DNA of 63,250 nt from Magnetococcales bacterium DCbin4 (GTDB taxonomy: Bacteria > Pseudomonadota > Magnetococcia > Magnetococcales > UBA8363): the NCBI GenBank assembly GCA_002753735.1, contig PEAN01000001.1:81040-144289 (forward strand). The letters run 5' to 3'. A program made the position numbers and the translations under genes. This document shows positions 8,407 through 17,753 of this stretch, in pieces (positions within the stretch are counted from its first letter, which is position 1; each line of letters opens with the position of its first letter). The notes below the pieces were generated by a model, which saw only the letters and a list, made by a program, of their open reading frames with translations, was not told where the DNA came from and did not search any database.

Positions 8407-10530
8407 TCACAACTTTCCGTAATAACCCTCCTTGAGGGCATCATAAAGATTGGCGGCGGTATGGATTTCGCCGTCATATTCGATGTTTTCATTCCCCTTG
8501 ACTTCGATGGTTTCGCCATTTTCCAACACAAAACGATAGGTGGTTGCCGCCAAATCCTCTTGTTTGACCAACACTCCCTGAAACGCGGCGGGATTGAAAC
8601 GGAACGTGGTACATCCCTTCAAACCTTTTTCATGGGCATACAAGTAGATTTCCTTGAATTTTTCAAAGGGATAATCGGATGCCACATTGATGGTTTTGGA
8701 AATCGAGGAATCGATCCATTTTTGCGCCGCTGCCTGAATGTCGACATGTGCCCTGGGATCGATGTCATTGGTATCGATGAACTGCCTGGGCAACCGGTTT
8801 TCAGTCTCCATGGCATCCGGGTCGGCATTGGGATTGATCAGGGCGCGATAGCAGAACAATTCGTGCGACAGGACATCGACCTTTTCCTTGGTTTTCCGAC
8901 CCTGGCGGATGATGTTGCGGCTGTACTTGTGCGAAAAGCTGGGTTCAATGCCGTTGGAGGCATTATTGGCCAAAGAGAGCGAAATGGTTCCGGTCGGGGC
9001 GATCGAGGAATGGTGGGTGAACCGGCAACCCGACCTGGCAATCTCTTCCCGAAGTTTTTCCGGGAACTGTTGCAGATAACGGCTGTAACGTGCCAACAAA
9101 ACCTTTCCCGGAACCTTGTCGCCCAGGGCAAGGCCATCCCTGGCCATTTGTGGCCGTTGTGCCAGCATGGCGGGGGTGATTTCAAACAATTCCTCCATGA
9201 TGGGCGCGGGTCCTTTTTCCTTGGCCAGCTCCACCCCCACCTGCCAGCCGGTGATGGCCAGCTCTCGTGCCACATCCTCGGTCAACCGGATGGATGCGGC
9301 ATCGCCATAAGTCATCCCCAACATGACCATGCAGGAACCCAAACCCAGGAAACCCATCCCATGACGGCGTTTCCTGGCGAGTTCATCGCCTTGATTGTCC
9401 AGTGGCAAGCCATGAATGGCGACCACGTTGTCCATCATGCGGGTAAAGATGGCCACCACTTCCCTGAATTTGGGAAAATCGAAGGTGGCATTGACCGCAA
9501 AAGGATTTTTGACAAACCGGGTCAGATTGATCGATCCCAACAGACAGGCGCCATAAGGGGGAAGCGGCTGTTCTCCGCAAGGATTGGTGGAACGGATGTT
9601 TTCACAGAACCAGTTGTTGTTCATCTCATTGACCCGATCAATGAGGATGAATCCGGGTTCGGCAAAATCATAGGTGGAACGCATGATCAAATCCCACAAC
9701 CGACGTGCCGGAATCGATGTATAGACCCGGCACGCCACCCGACCCTGTTCATCGACCCTGTAACCGTTCTGGATCGGCCATGGACGATAAATTTTGGCGC
9801 AATCGGGATCCTTTTCTTCCATCGAATTGGCGGGAAAGACCAGATCCCAATCCTCATTTTCCTTGACCGCCCGGATGAAGGCATCGGTGATCAGGCAGGA
9901 AAGATTGAACTGACGCAAACGGCCATCTTCACGTTTGGCGCGGACAAAATCACGAATATCGGGATGGGCGATATCGAAGGAAGCCATCTGCGCACCCCGT
10001 CGCCCCCCAGCCGAAGAGACGGTGCGGCACATGGCATCGAAGATATCCATGAAGGAAAGCGGTCCCGAAGTGCTGGCACCCGCCCCCGCCACAAAGGCAC
10101 CACGGGGACGCAACGTTGAAAATTCATAACCGATGCCACATCCCGCCTTCAACGTCAGCCCCGCCTCCCGCACCTTGTCGAGGATGCCGACCATGGAATC
10201 CTCGATGGTTCCGGAAACGGTACAATTGATGGTACTCGTGGAAGGTTTGTACTCCTGGGCACCCGCATTGGAGATGATTCGGCCCGCGGGAATGGCTCCG
10301 TGTTCCAGTGCCCAGAAAAATTTTCCAAACCAGAATTCGCGCACGGCGGGTTCTTCGACGTCGGCCAGCGCCCGCGCCACACGGCGATAGGTATCTGAAA
10401 GCGTCAGGTCCACGGGTGTACCATCCTGGCTCTTGAGACGATATTTACTGTCCCAAATATCCAGTGAGGCGGGTTGCAGTGCGACCTCTTCCAGATTCAA
10501 CGGGACCGTTTCAAAAACTCCGACGGCCAT
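8407..10530 (-). CDS. nrdJa: Class II (B12-dependent) ribonucleotide reductase, catalytic subunit NrdJa
   Basis: Makes deoxyribonucleotides in the cytoplasm by cobalamin radical chemistry, independent of oxygen. The 707-residue barrel shows FNLSCLITDAF, the radical-site motif STNPCGEQPLPPYGACLLGS (Cys and Glu), SSIAPTGTISL and SSISKTINVASDYPFEKFKE, all typical of the class II alpha chain. The C-terminal TSCPD and cysteine tail are absent and are supplied by NrdJb downstream. ATG 10530 follows GGAGG at 9 bases; the upstream extension to 10554 lacks support. No cobalamin riboswitch could be made out in the leader. Confidence 0.93.
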   Translation of the reverse strand: MAVGVFETVPLNLEEVALQPASLDIWDSKYRLKSQDGTPVDLTLSDTYRRVARALADVEEPAVREFWFGKFFWALEHGAIPAGRIISNAGAQEYKPSTSTINCTVSGTIEDSMVGILDKVREAGLTLKAGCGIGYEFSTLRPRGAFVAGAGASTSGPLSFMDIFDAMCRTVSSAGGRRGAQMASFDIAHPDIRDFVRAKREDGRLRQFNLSCLITDAFIRAVKENEDWDLVFPANSMEEKDPDCAKIYRPWPIQNGYRVDEQGRVACRVYTSIPARRLWDLIMRSTYDFAEPGFILIDRVNEMNNNWFCENIRSTNPCGEQPLPPYGACLLGSINLTRFVKNPFAVNATFDFPKFREVVAIFTRMMDNVVAIHGLPLDNQGDELARKRRHGMGFLGLGSCMVMLGMTYGDAASIRLTEDVARELAITGWQVGVELAKEKGPAPIMEELFEITPAMLAQRPQMARDGLALGDKVPGKVLLARYSRYLQQFPEKLREEIARSGCRFTHHSSIAPTGTISLSLANNASNGIEPSFSHKYSRNIIRQGRKTKEKVDVLSHELFCYRALINPNADPDAMETENRLPRQFIDTNDIDPRAHVDIQAAAQKWIDSSISKTINVASDYPFEKFKEIYLYAHEKGLKGCTTFRFNPAAFQGVLVKQEDLAATTYRFVLENGETIEVKGNENIEYDGEIHTAANLYDALKEGYYGKL

Positions 10531-11052
10531 GAACCGTAACCTCCAACAAAACAAGGGCTTATAAAAAAATACATTTTTTACAACAACTTATAAAGCAAAA
10601 ACAAACTAACTTTAACACCGACCCAGGGAGGATTGGAAGGTGAAACCCGACAGCAGCCACCGGGGAAATTTTTATCGCGACATCATTTTGGCATGCGATA
10701 AAAATTTTTGCTCCACCTGATGAAGAAACGATGAGGATCATCCATGATGCGCTTGTTGAGCATGTTTTTTGCGATCATGAACGCATTGTATTGACCTTCC
10801 ATACAGCGTGGAACGCCAACTGAAGCTGACGGACGGCCTGCCCCCGGTGTGCAGCCCATCATTTTGTACCATGGGAACCCGAATGGAATGCCGCAACCGT
10901 CTTGATACCCTGATCCGTCTGCCAACAGGGTCACCATTGTGGCATCACCAACCGGAATTACGATACCATACCATTGATGAGGGACGGGAGACGTGGCGTT
11001 TACAGGTATTGGAAGCTCCAACATTGGAAGAGGTATTCGTTCATTGAGTTTC
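10531..11052. other. 522-base gap between nrdJa and the LEPR-XLL gene
   Basis: Divergent intergenic region. It holds the 13-bp inverted repeat at 10666-10707 and AT-rich promoter-like sequence at 10555-10620. Two doubtful open frames occur. A plus-strand frame at 10808-11047 ends TWRLQVLEAPTLEEVFVH, like the tail of DUF4162-type ABC ATPases, and may be a remnant. A minus-strand frame at 10683-11054 (123 codons) uses CCA, GCA, TCA and ATA codons unlike the neighbours. I do not call either as a gene. Confidence 0.5.
10666..10707. promoter_or_regulatory. Perfect inverted repeat upstream of nrdJa
   Basis: AAATTTTTATCGC at 10666-10678 and GCGATAAAAATTT at 10695-10707 form a 13-bp perfect inverted repeat around 16 bases. 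It lies about 140 bases upstream of nrdJa in an otherwise AT-rich leader. It could be an operator for a dimeric regulator or a weak hairpin; it does not match the NrdR box pattern I know. Confidence 0.5.
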
Positions 11053-14000
11053 ATGGATCACATCACCCGGATCATGGCATGGGGCAGGGGTTCATTGAAG
11101 AGGGGGGCGGCACACCTCCATGAGGGGTTGATTCGACCCTTGGGTCACCGGTTCACCTTCAATCACGACGCCTCTGCACCCTCCATCAACCCGTCCGGCC
11201 CCCCCCGGGGACGCATGCTGGCGTTGGAACCGCGCATGATGTTTGATGCGGTCGGTTTTTCGGATGCGGCGGATCTTTTGTCCAAGGCGCAGGATGCGGT
11301 CATTCCCGACCCACCTCATGTGACCGCTGAAACCACAGCCCGTTCTTTTGCCACTGATGGAATGGCGGTGCCGCTGCCCCGGATCACCCTTGCCACCCAT
11401 GAGCAACAAAAATTGGCGGAAGTGACCCTTGAATTGATCGGTCATGAAACGGGGGTTACCGATAAATTGGATTTTTCCGACACCCATTCAATCATCGGTC
11501 GCTGGGATGAAGGGATGTTGACCTTGAAATCCAGGGAGGGTCATCCCCTTTCCGCCGCCCAATTCCAGGCCGCCCTGAACGAAGTGACCTATCTGTACCG
11601 TCATACCGGAACCCAAACGGCGCTGACCCTGGAGGACCGGAATGTCCGGGTGACGGTGGTGGATGAATATGGCCAGGAAACCGCCCTGACCCTGACCTTG
11701 AAACAGGATCAACGGATTGCCGCCAAAACCGGTCTTGATTTCGCGCCCACCCAGCGGGAATGGGGTGATGCCATTTTATTTCCCGATCTCGATTTTGTTG
11801 AAGATCCCAAGCTGGAACAGGTCCGTCCCGCAAACATGTTGACGGAGGTGGGCTTTCTGGTCGCCAACATTCTGGGAAACCGGGTGGATGATCCTGACAT
11901 CGACCATGACAGCGATCCACAATCCCGGGTCAGGTATCAGGGAATGGCCATTGTGGCGTTGGATGATGCCAATGGTCAGTGGCAATATTCCACCGATGGT
12001 GGTACCCAATGGTCCGAAATGGTGGATGTCCGACCCGAATCGGCATTGTTGTTGACCGCCACGACCCGGGATCGGATCCGTTTCGTCCCCAATCCCGACT
12101 TCATCGGGGAGACCTTCATTGAATTTCGTGCCTGGGACGTGCGGAATACCACGGAGGCCGCCCGCAATGGTACGACAGAGGTCGATACCCTGCATAATGG
12201 TGGCACCACCCCGTACAGTACCGAAATAATGCGTTGGACCACAGACATCGTTCCGGGGGCGACCGTCACCTTGAACCATCAACTGGTTTCCACCGCCATC
12301 ACGCGTACCACCTCCGGGATCCTTCCGGGTAATTCTCACAACCATGCATCCTCCCTGAGTGCCGATGGGCGGTATCTGGTATTCACTTCGGATGCCGCCA
12401 ATCTGGTGTCGGGGGATACCAATGGATACCGGGATCTGTTCCTCCGTGACAACCAGACCGGGGAAACCAGACGTATTTCCAATGGGATGAACGGTCAGCA
12501 GGCCAATGGCAACAGTGACGATCCGGTGATCAGCGGTGATGGTGGTACCGTGGTCTTCACCTCGGCGGCCTCCAATCTGGTGTCGGGAGACAATAATTTT
12601 CGCAGCGATGTATTCCGCTACACCCTGGCTGATCATACGCTGAGCCGGGTGTCGCTCGGTTCCTCGGGGATCGAGGCCAACGATGCCAGTTTTTCTCCCG
12701 ATGTTTCCAGCACCGGGGATCGGATCGTGTTCGTCTCCCGTGCGAGCAATCTGGTCAAGGGGGACGACAATGGCAGGGATGATGTGTTTTTGCGTGACGA
12801 AACCCGGGGAGAAACCTTGCGTCTTTCCGTGGCGGTGGATCGCGGGGCAACCAACGGTGCCAGTTTCGATCCCGCCATCAGTGGGGATGGCCAGTGGGTG
12901 GTGTATGCCTCCGATGCCTCCAATGTGATTGCCGACGACACCAACGGGACCACCGATCTGTTCATGGTGGCGGCGACGGGTACCACGCCTGGCCAACGCC
13001 TCCAGGGAAGCGCGCCCCCCGATGGTCCGAGCCACGATCCTGACATCGGCTTTGATGGTCGCCGCGTGGTTTTTTCATCCCATGCGACCAATCTGTCCGC
13101 AGCCGATGTCAATGGCATGGGTGACCTGTTTTTGTATGAACGTGATCAGACGGGGGAATGTCGTCTCCTCTCCTTCGACCGCGACGGGGGATCCGCCAAT
13201 GGTGCAAGCGCTGATCCCGCGCTCAGTGCCGATGGTCGGTTTGTCACTTTTCTCTCCCGGGCAACCGATCTCGACAATCCCGGGATCATCACCGTGGACA
13301 GCAATGAATCCCCCGACCTTTTTCATCACAGCATCGATACCGGGCAGACGATTCGCATCTCGCAGCATGCCACGGGGATCCCTTCCAACGGATTGGAATT
13401 TCCAACCCCCGCCATCAGTGGTGATGGCCGGTGGGTCTCCCATGTGTCGACTGCGGGAAACCTGGTGGATGGCACTTCGGCAAAGACGACGATACGGCAA
13501 TTGTTTTTGGCTGAGATCAACATCGCACCTCGATTCGATGACAAACAAATTGAAATGAAACGGATTTTCTCAGAATCCGAGGCAATGGAAGGGGTGACGA
13601 TTGCGGAACTGTTCGGTCAGGGATATGTGGAGGTCAATTCCGGCGATGCGCGTGGCATTGCGGTCACCCGGATCACGGGCGACGGTCATTGGCAGTTTTC
13701 CACCAATCTGGGTGCCAACTGGTCCGAATTGTCGGAACCTGCGCCGCAGACGGCAACCCTGCTCAAGGAAAACGGTCAGACCCGGATCCGCTTCATTCCC
13801 GAGGTCGCTTCCCGGGAGGGTGAGGCCGCCATCACCTTTCATCCCTGGGATGGAACGGTTGGGCTCAACGCCCAGAGGGGGATCGGGTTGGCGCTGATCG
13901 GGGGTGCCACGTCGATTGGCAAGGATTCGGTGACGGTGCAATGGCGGATCGGAACCGCAACGGCGCAACCCGTTTCGCCCCAGAACGTGGTTCAACATCC

Positions 14001-14679
14001 CCTCCCGGGAGGAAATTCCGGGGTTATCATTCCTCTGCCGGATGTGGTGACGTTTTCCAAGAATATTCCGCCACCGCCGTCACCCGTGAAACCGTTGTTC
14101 GTCCCTCCGTTGCCGCGAGGGATGCGATCGGGAGACCACATGACACACGGCATGAACATTGCTTTTTCCCTTCCGGCACGAAATTCCGATCCTGGTGGTC
14201 AAAGGGGCGTCGCCCAACCGGTCATGGAACATTCCTTTCATGAAAAGGTTTTTCGGGGAGCGGGCGGATTGCCATGGAAAATGGCCCCATCCTTGGAAAC
14301 CAGGGGACGAACCGGTGCCATCGCGGTCCAGATCGATTGGTCCATGGAAGAAAAAATGCTGCCAAACCCTGTTTCAAACCTGCCACAAGCAGTGACACCC
14401 GTCCCCGCTCCCGTACCTGTGCCGCGCGGAGATCAGCCCGTTTCTTCTCCCGAACCTGTGCTTCAAGGGGAGAGACCCGTCTTTGCTCCGGTGCAAAAGG
14501 ATGGAGCGATTGGACAGGAACCCCGTCCTTCCGAGCCCGCTTCCGCCCCTGCGGGAGTCGGTCAACCGGAATCCGTGCCGAAAGAATCCATGCCACCGGT
14601 TTCGGGTCGGCCAGGGTTTTCCCGCCAGGTCGCAACCTTGATGGCGGCGCACAGAACGCAACTCAAGGGTCAACGATAA
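11053..14679 (+). CDS. LEPR-XLL surface/secreted protein with seven-bladed propeller
   Basis: Large probably exported protein of 1208 residues. Near the N-terminus, residues 57-65 read LALEPRMMFDA, the LEPR-XLL motif of very large secreted adhesin-like proteins. Two similar modules (GQWQYSTDGGTQWSE at about 310 and GHWQFSTNLGANWSE at about 880) flank a run of seven repeats of about 56 residues between about 430 and 822. Each repeat starts like SADGRYLVFTSDAANLV and carries a DTNGxxDLF loop, so this is a seven-bladed PD40/TolB-like propeller with possible Ca sites. A proline-rich stretch ends in GFSRQVATLMAAHRTQL. No RTX nonapeptides are seen. The ATG at 11053 is preferred to a GTG at 10993. 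The stop overlaps the next start by one base. Confidence 0.8.
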   Translation: MDHITRIMAWGRGSLKRGAAHLHEGLIRPLGHRFTFNHDASAPSINPSGPPRGRMLALEPRMMFDAVGFSDAADLLSKAQDAVIPDPPHVTAETTARSFATDGMAVPLPRITLATHEQQKLAEVTLELIGHETGVTDKLDFSDTHSIIGRWDEGMLTLKSREGHPLSAAQFQAALNEVTYLYRHTGTQTALTLEDRNVRVTVVDEYGQETALTLTLKQDQRIAAKTGLDFAPTQREWGDAILFPDLDFVEDPKLEQVRPANMLTEVGFLVANILGNRVDDPDIDHDSDPQSRVRYQGMAIVALDDANGQWQYSTDGGTQWSEMVDVRPESALLLTATTRDRIRFVPNPDFIGETFIEFRAWDVRNTTEAARNGTTEVDTLHNGGTTPYSTEIMRWTTDIVPGATVTLNHQLVSTAITRTTSGILPGNSHNHASSLSADGRYLVFTSDAANLVSGDTNGYRDLFLRDNQTGETRRISNGMNGQQANGNSDDPVISGDGGTVVFTSAASNLVSGDNNFRSDVFRYTLADHTLSRVSLGSSGIEANDASFSPDVSSTGDRIVFVSRASNLVKGDDNGRDDVFLRDETRGETLRLSVAVDRGATNGASFDPAISGDGQWVVYASDASNVIADDTNGTTDLFMVAATGTTPGQRLQGSAPPDGPSHDPDIGFDGRRVVFSSHATNLSAADVNGMGDLFLYERDQTGECRLLSFDRDGGSANGASADPALSADGRFVTFLSRATDLDNPGIITVDSNESPDLFHHSIDTGQTIRISQHATGIPSNGLEFPTPAISGDGRWVSHVSTAGNLVDGTSAKTTIRQLFLAEINIAPRFDDKQIEMKRIFSESEAMEGVTIAELFGQGYVEVNSGDARGIAVTRITGDGHWQFSTNLGANWSELSEPAPQTATLLKENGQTRIRFIPEVASREGEAAITFHPWDGTVGLNAQRGIGLALIGGATSIGKDSVTVQWRIGTATAQPVSPQNVVQHPLPGGNSGVIIPLPDVVTFSKNIPPPPSPVKPLFVPPLPRGMRSGDHMTHGMNIAFSLPARNSDPGGQRGVAQPVMEHSFHEKVFRGAGGLPWKMAPSLETRGRTGAIAVQIDWSMEEKMLPNPVSNLPQAVTPVPAPVPVPRGDQPVSSPEPVLQGERPVFAPVQKDGAIGQEPRPSEPASAPAGVGQPESVPKESMPPVSGRPGFSRQVATLMAAHRTQLKGQR

Positions 14680-16424
14680 TGTGCATCCGGTTCAGGGTGT
14701 CCACCCGGACGACGGCAGGGATGGTTCTGGGTGTATTTTTGATCGGGATTCAGGGTTGTTCGGTGCAGCCGACCCCCTTGGAACCCCGGGTGGTTGGTGA
14801 TCGGGCGGCAAAAGATCTGGAACAGTTGCAGCTCGAAGAACCGCGCCCCAATCGACCCGTGACCCTGGAGATGGCCTTGGAGATGGCGCTGAACCACAAT
14901 CTGGAACACCGGGTCAAGATGGTGGAGGCGGCACTGGCCCATGGTCAGTTGAACCTCGCCCTGCAACAGATGTTGCCGGGTGTGAGTGGTTCATGGACCC
15001 GCCATGAACGCACCCGGGATGCCGCCAGCTTCAGTGAATCGATCAAGGATGGTTCCCGATCGGGTGATGATGCGACCGCTTTGGAAAAAATTTATTCCTC
15101 CGGTGATGTGACCCTGGTGTGGAATCTGTTGGATTTCGGGGTCAGTTACATCCACTCGCGACAGCAGGCGGATGATTGGTTGATCGCGGCCCAACGGCAT
15201 CGCAAGGTGGTGATGGACATCATTCGGGATGTCCGGTTCGCCTTTTGGCGGGCGGCGGGTGCCGAAGCGATGTTGCCCGAGGTGGAATCGAACCTGCAAT
15301 CGGTCCGGATGGCACTGGCGAAGTCCAAAAGGTTGGAACGGGAACGATTGCAATCGTCGGATGAGGCGATGGACTATCAGGAAGAATTATTGCGGCAGAT
15401 TCAACTCCTGATGGAATTGCAAAAAGAGATGCTTCAGGCCAAAACCCGGCTGGCGGCACTGATGAACATCCGTCCCGGAACCCCTTATGTCCTGGAGGTT
15501 GGGAACCGGGATCGTCTGGAGGTCCCCGAGGTGGCGTTTTCAAGCGGGCAATTGGAGGAGTTGGCCATGGTCAGCCGCTCCGAACTGCTCGAAGAGGATT
15601 ATCAGGAACGCATCAGTGCCATGGAGACCCGGATTGCGTTGTTGAAATTGCTACCCGGATTGAAAACAACCCTGAGCGGTCAATATGACGACAACCGCTA
15701 CCTGAAACATTCGGGCTGGGGTGAGGTTGCCTATGGGTTGAGTTACAGCTTGAATGACCTGCTTGCAACGCCCCAACGGATCCGGACCGCACAGATCCGG
15801 CAACAACTGGTCATTGCGCGCCGTCTGGCCATGGCGATGACGATCCTGACCCAGGTTAATCTGGCGTTACAGGAGTTTTACCAGGCCAAAAATGATTTTG
15901 CCATCGCGGATGAATTGCATGCGTTGAAAAAACGGCAAATGTTACGCGAATCGGCCGCAAAATCGGTCCGGGGCGGTGCTTCTCTGGCCCTGGAACGCCG
16001 ACAGATCGAATTTTTGGTGGCGGCGATGCAGCGGGATCGTTCCTATGCGCAACTGCAAAACGCCTATGGGATGATCCTCCACTCGGTGGGTATGGAACAA
16101 CTCCCCCCTGTCGACCAGGTCCAGGGGCACGATGTCTTCGCCCTGGCCCGATACGTTCATGAACAGCGTCATCCCGGGGATTCCCTGGAACTTCGCACCG
16201 CAACGGAGGAGGGGCATCGGTTCGACCAGGTTTTGCAATGGTTTGGTGTCGCATCGGCGGGGAGTGCGCCACGGCCCGTTCAATCCCGGACATGGACGTT
16301 GCGGGGAACTTCAAACGACGCCACAGACATTACCGATACCCGACCCGGCAAAGGGTCACCGCCATCATCTCAGGATTCAATCCCTCGTGGGGAGACCAAA
16401 AAATGGGTGCTCGTCGATCGATAG
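14679..16424 (+). CDS. TolC/OprM-type outer membrane efflux lipoprotein
   Basis: Outer-membrane channel of the export operon. The ATG overlaps the stop of the LEPR-XLL gene (TAATG), a sign of coupled translation. The signal sequence ends at a lipobox GIQGC (Cys 27), followed by VTLEMALEMALNHNLEHRVK, a typical start of the outer membrane efflux repeat. Long heptad-rich helices follow, as in TolC. The family usually has about 450-500 residues; here 581, with a C-terminal extension of about 120 residues rich in polar residues. The open frame reaches back to 14274, but that part is the shadow of the upstream gene. It would connect with the HlyD proteins downstream. Confidence 0.88.
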   Translation: MCIRFRVSTRTTAGMVLGVFLIGIQGCSVQPTPLEPRVVGDRAAKDLEQLQLEEPRPNRPVTLEMALEMALNHNLEHRVKMVEAALAHGQLNLALQQMLPGVSGSWTRHERTRDAASFSESIKDGSRSGDDATALEKIYSSGDVTLVWNLLDFGVSYIHSRQQADDWLIAAQRHRKVVMDIIRDVRFAFWRAAGAEAMLPEVESNLQSVRMALAKSKRLERERLQSSDEAMDYQEELLRQIQLLMELQKEMLQAKTRLAALMNIRPGTPYVLEVGNRDRLEVPEVAFSSGQLEELAMVSRSELLEEDYQERISAMETRIALLKLLPGLKTTLSGQYDDNRYLKHSGWGEVAYGLSYSLNDLLATPQRIRTAQIRQQLVIARRLAMAMTILTQVNLALQEFYQAKNDFAIADELHALKKRQMLRESAAKSVRGGASLALERRQIEFLVAAMQRDRSYAQLQNAYGMILHSVGMEQLPPVDQVQGHDVFALARYVHEQRHPGDSLELRTATEEGHRFDQVLQWFGVASAGSAPRPVQSRTWTLRGTSNDATDITDTRPGKGSPPSSQDSIPRGETKKWVLVDR

Positions 16425-16993
16425 TTTCCTCCCCGTTCCGGCGTTTCGTGGGTGGATGGTTGTTGGCATGGCTTTTGGCGGGTTGTGTCACGGAAAGTTA
16501 TCAACCCTCCCTCATCGAATTCACCTATCCGGCAGCCGACCGGCTGGGGTTCAACCTGAGTCAGGGGATTGATCAACAGCAACGACCGTTGCAGATGGAC
16601 AAACCCTTGTTGGTGGCCAGTTTCGTGGAACTCGACAACCTGGAAAAAACCTCGACTTTTGGTCGGCTCATGGCGGAACAGATCGCTTCACGGTTGACCC
16701 AGAAAGGGTTTTCCGTCATCGAACTGAAATTGCGTGAACAACTCTACATCCATGCCACTTCAGGTGAATTCGCCCTGTCCCGGGAATTGCAGAACATCAG
16801 CCGTGAACAAAATGCCCAGGCCCTGTTGGTGGGGACCTATTCGGTGATCCAGGATCATGTCTATGTCACCGCCAAGATTGTGCGCAGTGATGGACACGTC
16901 TATGCAGCGCATGATTTTGCCATTCCCAGGAGCCATCTTTTGGAACGTACCGTCAAGGGCCGTTATGATGTTTGGCAACCGCAAACCCGGTAG
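16403..16993 (+). CDS. FlgO-like outer membrane lipoprotein
   Basis: Lipoprotein of 196 residues: signal MGARRSIV... with lipobox LLAGC, then a FlgO-type domain (LLVASFVELDNLEKTSTFGR, LMAEQIASRLTQKGFSVIE, QNAQALLVGTYSVIQDHVYV). In flagellar systems FlgO anchors structures in the outer membrane. In export clusters its role is not known; a structural role near the TolC channel is my inference. ATG 16403 follows GGGGAGA at 8 bases and overlaps the TolC-like gene by 22 bases. Confidence 0.82.
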   Translation: MGARRSIVSSPFRRFVGGWLLAWLLAGCVTESYQPSLIEFTYPAADRLGFNLSQGIDQQQRPLQMDKPLLVASFVELDNLEKTSTFGRLMAEQIASRLTQKGFSVIELKLREQLYIHATSGEFALSRELQNISREQNAQALLVGTYSVIQDHVYVTAKIVRSDGHVYAAHDFAIPRSHLLERTVKGRYDVWQPQTR

Positions 16994-17753
16994 GCTGTTT
17001 CCCGGGTCATTGGCCATGTGTTCTTTGGTGTGGTTCCATGGTTTCGGGACTGCGATGGCGGATTCGCTTTCCCAGCAGGCCCTGTTGGAACCCGCCGCTT
17101 ATTCCACCCTTTCCAGCCGCATGGCGGGAACCATCGAGGCCATTCATGTCCGGGAGGGGGGGGCGTTTGCCCGTGGGGATCTTTTGGTGGTGTTTGATTG
17201 CGCCATGCCCAAGGCCCAGTTGGCCAAGGAACGGGCCGATTTGCAGACCGCGGAAAAAAAACATGAGGTCAACCGCCGCATGGCGGAACTCGACAGCGTC
17301 AGCCAGGTGGAATTGGCGTTGTCCGAGGCGATGGTTCAAAAATCCCGTGCCGATGTCGGCATCGCCCGGGTCCATGTGAATCAATGCGACATCCGTGCCC
17401 CTTACGACGGTCGGGTCAGCAAACGCCACGTTCAGCCCTTTGATGGTGTTGCCGCCGGTGCGCCGGTGCTCGACATCCTGGCCCATGGACCACTCAAGGT
17501 TTCGATGTATGTCCCCTGGTCCTGGTCTTCATGGCTCAAGGTTGGGATTCCCTTTGAATTTCGCCTCAAGGAAGATGGCCCGGGCCATCCTGCACATGTA
17601 ACCGCGGTTGGCGCGCGGGTCGATCCCGCCAGTCAGACCCTCGGTGTCTGGGGGGAAATGACCGGGACAGTTCCTGAATTATTGGCAGGAATGAGCGGTA
17701 CGGCCTATTTTGTTGCCCCAGTGCCACCAGGAATCAGTCCTCATGGACGTTGA
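16965..17753 (+). CDS. HlyD-family periplasmic adaptor (short)
   Basis: Membrane-fusion-type adaptor of 262 residues with a cleavable signal peptide (MMFGNRKPGRLFPGS... to GTAMA). The two half-lipoyl pieces are visible, SSRMAGTIEAIHVREGGAF and CDIRAPYDGRVSKRHVQPFD, with a short coiled coil between them (residues about 80-130), then a beta-barrel part. It would bridge the inner-membrane component to the TolC-like channel. The chosen ATG overlaps the FlgO-like gene by 29 bases; a second ATG at 16968 is equally possible. Confidence 0.82.
   Translation: MMFGNRKPGRLFPGSLAMCSLVWFHGFGTAMADSLSQQALLEPAAYSTLSSRMAGTIEAIHVREGGAFARGDLLVVFDCAMPKAQLAKERADLQTAEKKHEVNRRMAELDSVSQVELALSEAMVQKSRADVGIARVHVNQCDIRAPYDGRVSKRHVQPFDGVAAGAPVLDILAHGPLKVSMYVPWSWSSWLKVGIPFEFRLKEDGPGHPAHVTAVGARVDPASQTLGVWGEMTGTVPELLAGMSGTAYFVAPVPPGISPHGR

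Noticed and set aside
8392-10119. Long plus-strand open frame of 575 codons antisense to nrdJa
   Set aside because: It is the mirror of a highly conserved NrdJ frame, encodes low-complexity His/Gly/Ile-rich sequence without motifs, and has no ribosome site.
10531-10680. Cobalamin riboswitch expected before a B12-dependent reductase
   Set aside because: I looked for the B12-box pattern and the GCCACTG element on the minus strand and could not find a convincing match.
10683-11054. Minus-strand frame of 123 codons divergent from the LEPR-XLL gene
   Set aside because: Codon use differs from real genes nearby, no ribosome site, no recognisable domain, and it would cover the control region of nrdJ.
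11776-13035. Minus-strand frame of 419 codons antisense to the propeller
   Set aside because: Its internal repetition only mirrors the propeller repeats of the real gene.
14400-14600. RTX-type C-terminal secretion signal in the LEPR-XLL protein
   Set aside because: No GGxGxD nonapeptides are present; the region is proline-rich instead.
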